Below, in pieces: positions 1-8,090 of a stretch of DNA of 35,416 nt. The notes beneath the pieces are model-generated. The model saw only the letters and a list, made by a program, of their open reading frames with translations, was not told where the DNA came from and made no database searches. This stretch comes from Chloroflexota bacterium (GTDB taxonomy: Bacteria; Chloroflexota; Anaerolineae; B4-G1), in the NCBI GenBank assembly GCA_024232355.1, contig JAAEPW010000348.1, positions 1 to 35,416 on the forward strand. The letters are read 5' to 3'. Every line of letters starts with the position of its first letter. Positions within the stretch are counted from its first letter, which is position 1. The translations under genes were made by a program, and so were the position numbers.

Positions 1-96
1 TCGGAAATACCCTGGATTATCGAGCGCAAAACCGACAAATTAGGAACTCCCGCTAGGCAAAATCTCTGATCCCTGTGAGCTAAGGGGGGGTATACG

Positions 97-1071
97 CTAG
101 TGAATATCAAGACCATAAATAAAGGTGGCCGTGTTGATGATGGTGACGGCATAGTTGGACGCGATATTGAGAATGACGGCGTTGATAGTAAAGGTCAGCG
201 GTTCAAAAGCCGGCACTGTTCCCGACCAGTCAAGATCGCTGCCACTGATCCCTGCCGGCAGCGCATCCTGCACGGTTACGCCCTCGGCGCCGCCGCCGCT
301 GTTAGAGATGACGATGGTGTAGGTGATGGGATCACCGGGGATAGCCTGCGTGCCGGATAGCTCGACCGTCTTGCTAATGGTTAGAACCGGCGCGGGATCA
401 TTGTTGGTGATGGTCAATACCCCGGTGGCATTGACGATGGTGGCGCTAATGGCGTTGGACAGGTTGATGTTGACCGTCTCGTCCAACTCGTACAAGTCAT
501 CCTCATAAATGGTCACGGTGATGGTTTGTGTGCCGGATGCGTTGGCCGCCCAGGTCAGTGTGCCGTCAGACGCGCCATAGTCCACCCCACCCCCCGTTGC
601 CGTGTCATCGCTGATGGTGTAATCTACAGTGGCCGAGAACATGCTCTGGCTGCTCAAGGTGACCGAGATGCTGGCCGTGCCAATGCTCTCAGGGACGTTG
701 GTATCGCTGACCGTTATGGCCGGTAAATCCTGGTCGTCGTTGATACTGGCCGTGACCTCGGCAATGAACAAGTCGGAGCTGATGCTGTCATAGTCACTAT
801 CGTTGCTGCTGGCGGTGTGGGTTATAGTGCCGCTGTGCAAGCCCTCGTACAAACTATCGTCCACCGCCGTTACGGTGACGGTGCGGGAGATGTTCCAGTT
901 ACCCGTGTTAAAGGTCAGGCTGCTCTGTGAGACACTCACCTGACTGTCCGAATGGATGGTGATGGTCACGACATCTATCGGTTGGGTATTCAACACCACC
1001 TGGTAGGTATCAGTCAGGATGCCCTCGGTCAAGGTGGTTGAACCGCCGCTTTCGATAATATTGATTATCAA
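97..1071 (-). pseudogene. Calx-beta / DUF11 repeat surface-protein fragment
   Basis: The 324-residue frame reads as the C-terminal part of a secreted adhesin-like protein. Residues about 1-110 resemble a beta-sandwich segment typical of bacterial surface proteins (TLTEG, DTYQVVLNTQP, VTVTAVDD). Residues about 115-225 form a Calx-beta-like repeat with TATGGGVDY and acidic calcium-type loops. Residues about 230-320 form a DUF11-type domain (SKTVELSG, PITYTIVISNSGG). The frame opens at a TTG with no Shine-Dalgarno sequence and no signal peptide, starting in mid-domain, so the N-terminus is missing. The end is also abrupt, without a sorting or anchor domain. I read it as a remnant of a much larger gene. 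A translated fragment cannot be excluded because a good promoter lies directly upstream. Confidence 0.6.
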
Positions 1072-1076
1072 AAGTC

Positions 1077-1104
1077 ATTATGTCCCAAAAGAGGGCAATG
1101 TCAA
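1077..1104 (-). promoter_or_regulatory. Sigma-70-type promoter facing the Calx-beta fragment
   Basis: On the minus strand a perfect -35 box TTGACA (1104-1099) is followed after 16 nt by CATAAT (1082-1077). The predicted transcript would begin near 1070, essentially at the TTG that opens the truncated frame. The match may be fortuitous or may belong to sequence joined here by rearrangement. Confidence 0.4.
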
Positions 1105-1147
1105 GCGGTTCGTGGGGCCAGTTTGTCACCGATGGGCCAGCCAGACG

Positions 1148-1180
1148 CAACCGCCCAGGATCGCACACCCTGGGCGGTTG
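1148..1180. other. Perfect 12-bp inverted repeat
   Basis: CAACCGCCCAGG at 1148-1159 and CCTGGGCGGTTG at 1169-1180 are exact reverse complements with a 9-nt loop. On the plus strand it is followed by a moderately T-rich stretch but not by a true T-tract, so it is at best a weak terminator. It lies inside a possible small reading frame, which suggests that the upstream part of that frame is not coding. Confidence 0.5.
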
Positions 1181-1217
1181 CATTGACTTGTCTTCTTGCA
1201 GTGCAGCGTTTGTCTGG

Positions 1218-1373
1218 GCTATGTCCATCGGGTTTGTCGAGATGACGTTGGCGGGAAAGGATGTCGCCGAGGCGATGCCGTTAGAGGAGGATCATCTGCG
1301 ATGCTGCCGCGACTGCCGCAAGGAATTTGAAGCTCTGTTAGCTGTGCTGCGGGCCTTTAAACCAATTGACTGA
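1218..1373 (+). pseudogene. zf-HC2-like (anti-sigma type) small ORF or remnant
   Basis: The frame that ends at 1373 carries FVEMTLAGKDVAEAMP followed by HLRCCRDCRKEFEALLAVL. This matches the pattern of the second half of zinc-binding zf-HC2-like small proteins: an acidic helix, then H-x3-C-x2-C, then a Leu-rich helix. The frame can be opened as far up as 1080, but sequence before about 1200 does not look like the family and contains a perfect hairpin. I place the supportable part from the ATG at 1218. The usual first Cys-containing helix is degenerate, and no sigma factor gene is adjacent. It could be a short expressed protein or the tail of a decayed gene. Confidence 0.35.
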
Positions 1374-1459
1374 AGCTTCCCTGCAATCTTCCCTCAAAAA
1401 GTAAGATATAGCCTGGTAACTCCATCTGAAGAGTAAATACTGATAGATGGAGGTGCGTT

Positions 1460-3202
1460 ATGCGTACATTTCGTTTGTTTCCGTGGTTTGGTCTGTTGAC
1501 CCTGATCCTAAGTGCGTGTGCGGTGGCTGCTTCGACGTCTACGCCGCCTGCTCCAACTCCTGTAGCATTGACCGATACGCTTGTACCGTCGATTACTCCT
1601 GCTCCCGTGCCGACTCTTGCACCGGATGTTTTGCTGCCTACCGAGGATGCTCCGCCGGGAGCCGAGCGTCAATTCTCCACCGACTTTGGCAAACATAGCG
1701 TGCCCTACAGCGAGATTCTCTCTGGAGGGCCACCCAAGGACGGTATTCCGGCCATTGACGAACCCCAGTTCATCTCCGTCGATGCAGCCGACGATTGGCT
1801 TGAACCGCAAGAGCCGGTGATTCTGGTTCAGGTTGGGGATGATGCCCACGCGTATCCCGTCCAAATACTGATGTGGCACGAGATCGTCAACAGTACTGTG
1901 GGCCAAGTACCCGTGTCCGTGACCTATTGCCCTCTCTGCAACACCGCCATTGCCTTTGAGCGAACCTTTGATGGCCAAGTGCTGGACTTTGGCACCACCG
2001 GACGACTGCGCAATAGCAATCTCATCATGTACGACCGTCAGACAGAAACCTGGTGGCAGCAGGCCACCGGCGAGGCGATTGCGGGGCAATATACCGGTCG
2101 TCAACTCGGCTTTGTTCCCGCTTCTATCATCTCGTGGGATGATTTCAAGGCAGTCTATCCAGAGGGAGCGGTGCTTTCGCTGGAGACTGGCTATGCCCGT
2201 GACTATGGTCGCAATCCCTACACCGGTTATGATGACATCAACGGATACCCCTTTCTTTTCGATGGGCGAGTAGAGGATAGCGTGTTGCCTCCTATGGCGC
2301 GAGTGTTGACGGTGGACCTGAATGGAGAAGTCGTGGGCTATCCATACGACGTTCTGGCGGACGTGCGCACTGTCGATGACACGGTCGGGGGAATTCCCAT
2401 CGTCGTGCTGTGGGCACCCGGTACTGCTTCGGCTCTGGACGCAGGGTCTGTGGCCGGGGGGCGCGACGTTGGCGCAGCCGCCACTTTTTCCCGTGAGTTG
2501 AATGGCCAGACGCTGACTTTTGACTCTCGAGATGGTCGACTGGTTGACCAAGAGACCGGTACTGAGTGGGATGTGTTGGGACAGGCTGTGAGCGGTCCCC
2601 TGGCAGGAAGCCAACTGGCCCCGGTCGTCAGTATCAACCATTTTTGGTTTTCGTGGGCCGCATTTCGGCCGGATACGCGCATCTATGAGGCTGAACAACC
2701 AACGACTCGAGCTTCCCCTGTGGTTCCAGAGGCCGCGAACGTGGATCTGGATTCTGACATAGAGATCATTGTCTATCAGGGAGAAAATATCTTGGGAGGG
2801 CCATCGGTCAAACTTTCAGAGGTGTTGGCTCAAGGCAAACCGGTTGTACTTAACATGTGGGCGGGACTCTGCCCGATCTGTCGCGCCGAAATGCCCGGAT
2901 TGCAGAGGGCGTACGAAAAGTATGAGGAGAGCGTGCTCATAGTCGGAGTGGACATTGGGCCGTTCGTCGGACTAGGCTCCGAGGTAGACGCCAAGATGCT
3001 GCTATTCGAACTGGGGATCACGTTCCCCGCTGGCACCACGTCCGATGTCGCCGTTCTCCGGGACTATCAGATCCTGGGGACGCCAACCACGCTCTTTTTT
3101 CAATCTGATGGAGAACTTGTCCACCGATGGAGTGGGCGGTTGACTGAATCCCAGTTGGACGAGGCGATACGGACGCTACTGCAAGCTCCCAGCAGTTCAT
3201 AG
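1460..3202 (+). CDS. DUF3179 - TlpA-type thioredoxin fusion lipoprotein
   Basis: The protein has 580 residues. A lipoprotein signal ends in the lipobox LSAC (Cys20), and a Thr/Pro-rich linker follows to about residue 60. A DUF3179 domain covers about 70-410 and contains the conserved CPLC motif (Cys157, Cys160). A thioredoxin-like domain of the TlpA/ResA type covers about 435-578, with active site CPIC (Cys471, Cys474) and the cis-Pro loop GTPTT. The start has a good Shine-Dalgarno sequence (GGAGGTG). The protein should sit outside the membrane, anchored by lipid. The next gene, 22 bp downstream, is CcdA-like, the usual electron donor for such thioredoxins. DUF3179 has no established function known to me. 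I infer that its own Cys pair could be the partner of the fused thioredoxin. The domain calls are secure; the role is not. Confidence 0.9.
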   Translation: MRTFRLFPWFGLLTLILSACAVAASTSTPPAPTPVALTDTLVPSITPAPVPTLAPDVLLPTEDAPPGAERQFSTDFGKHSVPYSEILSGGPPKDGIPAIDEPQFISVDAADDWLEPQEPVILVQVGDDAHAYPVQILMWHEIVNSTVGQVPVSVTYCPLCNTAIAFERTFDGQVLDFGTTGRLRNSNLIMYDRQTETWWQQATGEAIAGQYTGRQLGFVPASIISWDDFKAVYPEGAVLSLETGYARDYGRNPYTGYDDINGYPFLFDGRVEDSVLPPMARVLTVDLNGEVVGYPYDVLADVRTVDDTVGGIPIVVLWAPGTASALDAGSVAGGRDVGAAATFSRELNGQTLTFDSRDGRLVDQETGTEWDVLGQAVSGPLAGSQLAPVVSINHFWFSWAAFRPDTRIYEAEQPTTRASPVVPEAANVDLDSDIEIIVYQGENILGGPSVKLSEVLAQGKPVVLNMWAGLCPICRAEMPGLQRAYEKYEESVLIVGVDIGPFVGLGSEVDAKMLLFELGITFPAGTTSDVAVLRDYQILGTPTTLFFQSDGELVHRWSGRLTESQLDEAIRTLLQAPSSS

Positions 3203-3224
3203 TATCTGGAGAAAGGAAAACAAG

Positions 3225-4091
3225 ATGAGAAACATAATTTCTGCGAAACCAGCGCCATCGTTTGACGTCGACGACGATAATGTTCACAGTGATAAAGTGG
3301 TCGGCATCGTCACATTCATTGTGCCAGCCATTCTCGTCAGCGGATTGTTGTTCCTGTTGATCCGCTTTCGGGGCGAACTCGAGGCGGCGGTGGCCAATCT
3401 ATCCCTTTTACTTCCGGTGGGATATGCCTTTGCCGCCGGAATGGTCGCCAGCGTCAACCCGTGTGGGGTTCTGATGCTGCCCGCCTACTTTTTGTACCAG
3501 CTGAAGGATGAGGAAACAGGATCGTCGGTCGTGAGGCGGGTGCTCAAGGGTCTGCTCATCGCCGCCGCTGTGACAGTGGGCTTTGTCGTGATCTTTGCCA
3601 TCACTGGCGGTATCATTGCAGCTGGCGGACGGTGGCTCAGCGCGGTCTTTCCTTATGCCGGGCTACTGATCGGCGTAGCAATGGTCGGGCTGGGACTCTG
3701 GCTCCTGGCGACGGGTAAGACACTGGGCATCGTGGCAGCCAAAGAGGTGACCGTCGAACGACAGCGGACCTTGGGGAATGCGTTTCTGTTTGGTGTCACC
3801 TACGCCGTGGGTTCCCTGAGTTGCACGCTGCCGATCTTTTTGGTGGTCGTCGGAAGCAGTTTGGCGAGCGAGGGTTGGCTCTTTTCCTTTGGTCAATTCG
3901 TTGGATACGCTCTCGGTATGGGCACGATTATCGTCGTGGTATCCATCGGTGCGGCCCTGTTTCGTCGGGCTGTGTTCAAATGGCTGCGACTGCTGCGGCC
4001 CTACATCCACCGGTTGAACGCGACGTTCCTGATCGGGGCCGGAGCGTATCTGGTTTATTACTGGGTATTTCAGGCGGGTCTCAGTTTTTAG
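3225..4091 (+). CDS. ccdA: CcdA/DsbD-type thiol reductant membrane transporter
   Basis: The protein has 288 residues. An N-terminal hydrophilic stretch and one extra membrane segment (about 25-48) precede a six-helix CcdA core. The two redox cysteines of the family are visible: Cys80 in NPCG in the first core helix and Cys200 in SLSCTLP in the fourth. CcdA proteins carry electrons from cytoplasmic thioredoxin to extracytoplasmic thiol proteins for cytochrome c maturation or disulfide repair. The gene follows the DUF3179-TlpA gene after 22 bp with its own Shine-Dalgarno sequence (AAAGGA). The two therefore form an operon in which this protein most likely reduces the TlpA-like domain. The additional N-terminal segment is unusual for minimal CcdA. 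Confidence 0.88.
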   Translation: MRNIISAKPAPSFDVDDDNVHSDKVVGIVTFIVPAILVSGLLFLLIRFRGELEAAVANLSLLLPVGYAFAAGMVASVNPCGVLMLPAYFLYQLKDEETGSSVVRRVLKGLLIAAAVTVGFVVIFAITGGIIAAGGRWLSAVFPYAGLLIGVAMVGLGLWLLATGKTLGIVAAKEVTVERQRTLGNAFLFGVTYAVGSLSCTLPIFLVVVGSSLASEGWLFSFGQFVGYALGMGTIIVVVSIGAALFRRAVFKWLRLLRPYIHRLNATFLIGAGAYLVYYWVFQAGLSF

Positions 4092-4139
4092 TGATTGCTT
4101 GGACGAGTTAGACGCCCCCAGCGACGTGTTGTTCGCGTT

Positions 4140-4181
4140 CCCTGTTTGAGGGTATGCATACCACCTTGTCACCAAACGGGG
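4140..4181. terminator. Hairpin between convergent operons
   Basis: Arms 4140-4148 and 4173-4181 pair over 9 bp with one G-T wobble. Between them lies the perfect 12-bp palindrome GGTATGCATACC (4151-4162). The element lies in the 123-bp gap between the plus-strand ccdA end and the minus-strand type III PKS end. That is the expected place for a bidirectional terminator, but no clear T-tract is present on either side. Confidence 0.4.
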
Positions 4182-4214
4182 ATGGTACGTTCTCTGTAAG
4201 CGCGCGGGAGTTCC

Positions 4215-5276
4215 TTACGCAAATTCCACCAGACCCGCAAAGGTACTAAAGCCCGCGCCGAAACTACATATCACGCCCAGGTCGCCGGGCTGGGGCGCAC
4301 GGTTCCGCAGCACCTCCTCCAGCACAAACAGCACCGAGGCAGACGACATGTTGCCATAATTGTACAGCACCGTCCGTGAAGGTGCGACTGCTTCGTCGGG
4401 GAGGTCCAAAGTGCGTTGAAAGGCGTCCAGCACCCGCTCCCCACCCGGATGCACGATCCAGTGGGTGATATCCTGATAGGTCAGGTCATTCTCATCCAGC
4501 AGGTGGTCGATGACGTGCTCGCCATGCCGGGCTCCCACGATGGGCACCCGCTGGCTGAGCACGTTCCGCAGCTTTGAGTTTTCGGTTCGATAGTGCAAAT
4601 GTTGCCGGTCTTGAGGAAATAGACCTGCTGAGAATCCCTTGAAGAAAACGTGCCCATTTTCCCCCGACTCGTTTGTCATCACGGTAGCCGCTGCTCCGTC
4701 TCCAAAGATCGCATTCGACACCAGAATGTCCGGGGCTTCGTCAAAGTAGAGGGTCGCACTGCAAATTTCCACCGTGACGGTCAGCACGTGACTGTTGGGG
4801 TGCGCCTGTAAAAAATTAAAAGCCGTCTCTAGGTTTGGGATGGCCCCGCCACAGCCCATACCTTGTAGGTCAAAAGGCCGCACGTGCTTTTTCAGGGACA
4901 GTGCCTCGGCCACGTAGCTGGTCAAGCCAGGACACAGGTAGCCGGTGCAGGTATTGACCACCAGTGCGTCCACGTCATTGGGAGCCAGACCGGCGTCGTC
5001 CAAGGCTTTGCGCGCCGCCTCAACAGACGCCGCCACCGCAAATTTCTGGTAGCGTGTGATGAGGGCGTCCTGCGAGTCTTGGAGTGCGTCGGTTATCGCA
5101 TCCATACCCAGATGGCGAAAGCCGATAGATTGATTGTCAACGAATATTCGTTTCAACAGAGATTTGGCTGTGTCAGAGAGCGGGAGCAGTTCCACATAAG
5201 CTTGGTAAATCTCGTCTTGAGATAGTCGCAAAGGAGGATTGGCCGTACCCAGGCCAACAACTCGTACATCCTTCAT
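4215..5276 (-). CDS. Type III polyketide synthase (chalcone synthase-like)
   Basis: The protein has 353 residues, within the usual type III PKS length. It has the thiolase-fold ketosynthase with the full catalytic triad: Cys142 in GMGCGGAIP, His276 in WIVHPGG and Asn309 in YGNMSSAS. The loop GFGAGF-like signature near the end is present as SFGAGFS. Such enzymes extend acyl-CoA starters with malonyl-CoA and cyclise them to alkylpyrones or alkylresorcinols. The frame can be opened at a GTG at 5285. However, that GTG is part of the Shine-Dalgarno sequence GAGGTG, which is correctly spaced (6 nt) for the ATG at 5276, so I take the ATG. It lies 18 bp after a methyltransferase gene, the classical partner in phenolic-lipid clusters. 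The starter and product cannot be read from sequence. Confidence 0.92.
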   Translation of the reverse strand: MKDVRVVGLGTANPPLRLSQDEIYQAYVELLPLSDTAKSLLKRIFVDNQSIGFRHLGMDAITDALQDSQDALITRYQKFAVAASVEAARKALDDAGLAPNDVDALVVNTCTGYLCPGLTSYVAEALSLKKHVRPFDLQGMGCGGAIPNLETAFNFLQAHPNSHVLTVTVEICSATLYFDEAPDILVSNAIFGDGAAATVMTNESGENGHVFFKGFSAGLFPQDRQHLHYRTENSKLRNVLSQRVPIVGARHGEHVIDHLLDENDLTYQDITHWIVHPGGERVLDAFQRTLDLPDEAVAPSRTVLYNYGNMSSASVLFVLEEVLRNRAPQPGDLGVICSFGAGFSTFAGLVEFA

Positions 5277-5294
5277 AAATGTCACCTCATTTTT

Positions 5295-5984
5295 CTAGTT
5301 GTTCACGATCAACAGAAACCGATAAAAGAAATGTCGTTCCAAGCGAAAATCACCAGATCCGCCATCTTGCAACAGCCGCTCTAACTCGTTCAGGATGAAA
5401 CCTTTCCTAATAGACAGACGAGCATCGTGCCGGAACACCGGTGAGGCGAACAGCGTGAACGCCCACGCCGACGCGTAATGCAAGGGAGCGCGCACCAGAT
5501 CGTTAATCACCAATTTACGCCGGGACAGCCCTAGCAGATGCTTCAAGACAGATACCACCTTACCATCAGGAAAGTGGTGAAGGAACTGAGAAGCATGGAC
5601 GTAATCGTACTTGCGCTCGTTCAGGCAGAAAACATCTTGGTGAAAGACAGAGATTTCCGGGCAGCCCTGGCATCTCTTTTGTGCCAGTTCAACTGTGATG
5701 GCGTGTTGGTCAATGGCATCAACCTGAAGGCGGTATCCTCTCTGGTGGCTCCACCGGACCAAGGCCATCGGGACGTCGCCTGCACCGCAGCCCACGTCGA
5801 GGACGCGATATGTTTTGTGACGATCCCAGGCCCGGCTCTCGCGTTGGAAAAATGACAAGGGAGGCCGAATACCCCCAAACCAGCGATTAACCGGTTCAAG
5901 GAAACGAAAGGTGCCCATGACCTCCCTATGACCAAAATCGGGTTCGTCCATCCATTCCAGTTCTGCTACTCGTTGTTTTAGCAT
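5295..5984 (-). CDS. SAM-dependent methyltransferase (type III PKS partner)
   Basis: The protein has 229 residues and a class I Rossmann methyltransferase core. The SAM-binding motif I is VLDVGCGAGDVP, followed by the acidic residue of motif II in VDAIDQ and a post-motif HASQFLHHF. A TTG at 6023 could extend it by 13 residues. The ATG at 5984 has a properly spaced GGAG and is preferred. It is cotranscribed with the type III PKS, and homologous pairs elsewhere (SrsA/SrsB, BpsA/BpsB) methylate alkylresorcinols or alkylpyrones. By context this enzyme probably O-methylates the PKS product. A hairpin ends 2 nt upstream of its Shine-Dalgarno sequence. Substrate assignment is inference; the methyltransferase fold is clear. 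Confidence 0.85.
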   Translation of the reverse strand: MLKQRVAELEWMDEPDFGHREVMGTFRFLEPVNRWFGGIRPPLSFFQRESRAWDRHKTYRVLDVGCGAGDVPMALVRWSHQRGYRLQVDAIDQHAITVELAQKRCQGCPEISVFHQDVFCLNERKYDYVHASQFLHHFPDGKVVSVLKHLLGLSRRKLVINDLVRAPLHYASAWAFTLFASPVFRHDARLSIRKGFILNELERLLQDGGSGDFRLERHFFYRFLLIVNN

Positions 5985-5997
5985 ACCTGTTCTCCAA

Positions 5998-6019
5998 GGG
6001 CCGTATTCTACTACGGCCC
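5998..6019 (-). promoter_or_regulatory. Leader hairpin abutting the methyltransferase RBS
   Basis: GGGCCGTA (5998-6005) and TACGGCCC (6012-6019) pair perfectly over 8 bp around a 6-nt loop. On the minus strand the stem ends 2 nt before the GGAG of the methyltransferase gene. It could affect translation start or act as an mRNA stabiliser or insulator. There is no U-tract to make it a terminator. Confidence 0.4.
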
Positions 6020-6072
6020 GCAAATAAAGTCAATGAATATCTTGTTAAACCTGTGCATTTCTGACAAAGATA

Positions 6073-6100
6073 TCCCGCCGGATATGATGATCCGGCGGGA
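6073..6100 (-). terminator. Strong hairpin terminator after the YtkA/FixG-like operon
   Basis: TCCCGCCGGAT (6073-6083) and ATCCGGCGGGA (6090-6100) form an 11-bp perfect GC-rich stem with a 6-nt loop. It lies 39 bp past the stop of the minus-strand gene ending at 6139. On that strand it is followed by TATCTTTGTC, a weak T-rich tail. It probably separates the upstream operon from the methyltransferase-PKS pair. Confidence 0.6.
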
Positions 6101-6138
6101 GCAAGTACGGTCAAACAAAGACGACCAGGGTCCTCAGG

Positions 6139-6696
6139 TCATTCTGGCTCCTTTCTCGACAGTGACGAGGGTGGGGATTGGCGGGAGCGAAGAGCGCCTG
6201 CCGCCCACAAACCACCCAGGACCATAAAGGGGAGCAAGCAAATTATCGTCGTCAGCGCGCCAGGGTATGGTGGGGTTACCTCTACTGAAAATGTGATTTC
6301 TCCGCTACCATCGACTCCCTCGACCGTCAATCGCACCTGCCACATTCCTTTAGCGTCAAAGGGTACCTTGGCGATAAAGCGTTCTCCGTCGCGCGTCATC
6401 TGCCATCCTGCCTGGTGACCGGTCTCGTCCGCGTGGTTATCCTCAGGTCTTACCCACAGCATCACCACCGTGTCGGCCGGTGTAGGTGTCCCATTCGCCA
6501 GCGTGGTCTGCACGATGAACGTCCCAACCCCAACGTCGGGGTCGGCTAGCACGAACAGAACGTAGGGTCCGACAGGTTGCTCTAGCAACACCGGGTATGG
6601 AGCCCCGACGTGGGCATAGGTTGACCGTGGCGGAACTAGTAGGCAGACTAAAAGCAGCCCGACTCGGGCCAGTGTTCGCCAGTGACTATTGGTCAT
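6139..6696 (-). CDS. YtkA/FixH-like exported protein with C-terminal membrane anchor
   Basis: The protein has 185 residues. An N-terminal signal sequence (about 1-28, with a possible cut after STYA) leads to one immunoglobulin-like beta domain with the W-x-V-x-L pattern (MWQVRLTVEG). A single membrane helix (about 145-168) and a basic tail follow. The fold pattern resembles YtkA/FixH-type domains, which are often linked to copper handling or oxidase assembly. Its start codon overlaps the stop of the polyferredoxin gene (ATGA), so the two are translationally coupled. A second YtkA-like protein lies on the other side of the polyferredoxin. The family assignment is by pattern, not by a diagnostic motif. 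Confidence 0.6.
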   Translation of the reverse strand: MTNSHWRTLARVGLLLVCLLVPPRSTYAHVGAPYPVLLEQPVGPYVLFVLADPDVGVGTFIVQTTLANGTPTPADTVVMLWVRPEDNHADETGHQAGWQMTRDGERFIAKVPFDAKGMWQVRLTVEGVDGSGEITFSVEVTPPYPGALTTIICLLPFMVLGGLWAAGALRSRQSPPSSLSRKEPE

Positions 6697-8090
6697 TCAA
6701 ACATAGTCCCCCGCATTTCCATCGGCTGCGACATCAACCAGACGCCGGTCAACAACAAGAGTAGCAGCAGTCCGGCCCACGGCAAAAAGGCTCGCCAGGG
6801 ACGGTCGGGGCTCTCTCTCTCCGCAATGCGATACGTTGTCAGCAAAGAGCCGAACCAGCCCAATCCCATAAACCCCACTTCTAGTGGGAACAGCCAGGGT
6901 GTGGGCACGATCGGTCCCAGGTCCCAGCGCGGCATGTCCAACACCAGCCACTCTAAATCCATCAGCACGCTTTGCATCACCGGCACGATGGTCAAGACAC
7001 CGGTCAAAAAGTGGAACAAAAAGTGCGCCGTCCACACGCCAAAGCCCAGCGGCACCAATCCATAGGCATAACGGATGACTAGGGAGACCAACCGCTCCTG
7101 TGAGTCCGCCCACCAACGCGCAAGCCACGCCGTTAGCCCCAGGAGCAACGCCGGAATCACGCCCAGTCCGACGACAAACAGAATGCCCAGCACCAATGCC
7201 TCGGAGTTGGTAGACAGCAAGTCGGCCAGCCACGCTTGCAGCGCGTAGACCGGGCTGATCATGCCAAAGGCGTTGAGCAGCGCGCCAAAGACGAGGAGCA
7301 GTACCAGGAAAGCAATGTCCGTGCGGCGGGAGAGACGCCCGATACCAGAGCGGACAGGGTCCACCCACAGCTCGCTGCCCGGCAGGCGGGGCAGAATGCC
7401 CACGTTATCGTGGGGGCAGGCGCGGAGGCAGTCTAGCCGCCAGTGACAGTTCATATTCCCCACTTTTTTCTGCTGCAAGATCGCCAGTTCGCAGCCCGGT
7501 TGGCCATTACGTCCCTTGAGGCAATCCTTGGTGTGGCAGGTGGTGCAGGTCTGCGGATCGCGCACCTGGACCTCCAGCGGCGAGACCAGCGACAAAACCA
7601 GGCTGAACTGGCCGAGGGGGCAAAAATGGCTGCAGAACGGCGCTCGCTCAAAGAGAACGCCCATCACCACCGCCCCACCGAAATAGACCAGGATGAGCAC
7701 CGCCGTCCAGACAGGCTCGGCCCACAGGTCAAAGAGTTCATAGGCAAAGAGGATGAGCACCGTCAAGATCACAGAAGGCCATTTGTTGCGCCATCGACTG
7801 GGCCACTTTCGAGTGGGGGGGATGAGACGGCGGGCCAAGTCGCGCACCAGGATGAATGGACAGGCCATACAAAAGAGATTGCCCACTAGCAACAGCCCCA
7901 CTATGAGCAGGCCACGAAAGTGGAGCCAGGTGAGTACGATAGATAGGTTCTTGGGTGCCAACCGGGGGCCGATCAAGCCATGCACTATTGCGACCACAGC
8001 GACCAGAAACACGGGCAAGCGCATTACGGTAGATGCATGCCGCCAGCGGAGAAAACGCCCAAGACCGGGAACCGATAGCAGGTCGAACAT
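6693..8090 (-). CDS. FixG/CcoG/NapH-like membrane polyferredoxin
   Basis: The protein has 465 residues from the ATG at 8090; a GTG one codon upstream is also possible. It carries about nine hydrophobic segments. Cysteine clusters lie in the middle: FCMACPF after the second helix, then CSHFCPLG, CTTCHTKDC and CHWRLDCLRACPHDN. These can hold two [4Fe-4S] clusters plus the membrane-side Cys pair typical of NapH, NosR and CcoG proteins. Such proteins move electrons across or along the membrane, and CcoG has been described as a cupric reductase in cbb3 oxidase assembly. Here it is flanked by two YtkA/FixH-like proteins with 1-4 bp overlaps, which recalls the FixG-FixH pairing. An unusually long C-terminal half with five further helices has no motif I recognise. 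Confidence 0.8.
   Translation of the reverse strand: MFDLLSVPGLGRFLRWRHASTVMRLPVFLVAVVAIVHGLIGPRLAPKNLSIVLTWLHFRGLLIVGLLLVGNLFCMACPFILVRDLARRLIPPTRKWPSRWRNKWPSVILTVLILFAYELFDLWAEPVWTAVLILVYFGGAVVMGVLFERAPFCSHFCPLGQFSLVLSLVSPLEVQVRDPQTCTTCHTKDCLKGRNGQPGCELAILQQKKVGNMNCHWRLDCLRACPHDNVGILPRLPGSELWVDPVRSGIGRLSRRTDIAFLVLLLVFGALLNAFGMISPVYALQAWLADLLSTNSEALVLGILFVVGLGVIPALLLGLTAWLARWWADSQERLVSLVIRYAYGLVPLGFGVWTAHFLFHFLTGVLTIVPVMQSVLMDLEWLVLDMPRWDLGPIVPTPWLFPLEVGFMGLGWFGSLLTTYRIAERESPDRPWRAFLPWAGLLLLLLLTGVWLMSQPMEMRGTMFE

Noticed and set aside
1508..2698. Long open frame on the minus strand (396 codons)
   Set aside because: It lies antisense to the DUF3179-TlpA gene, has no recognisable domain and is rich in Arg, His and Ser, as expected for a shadow frame.
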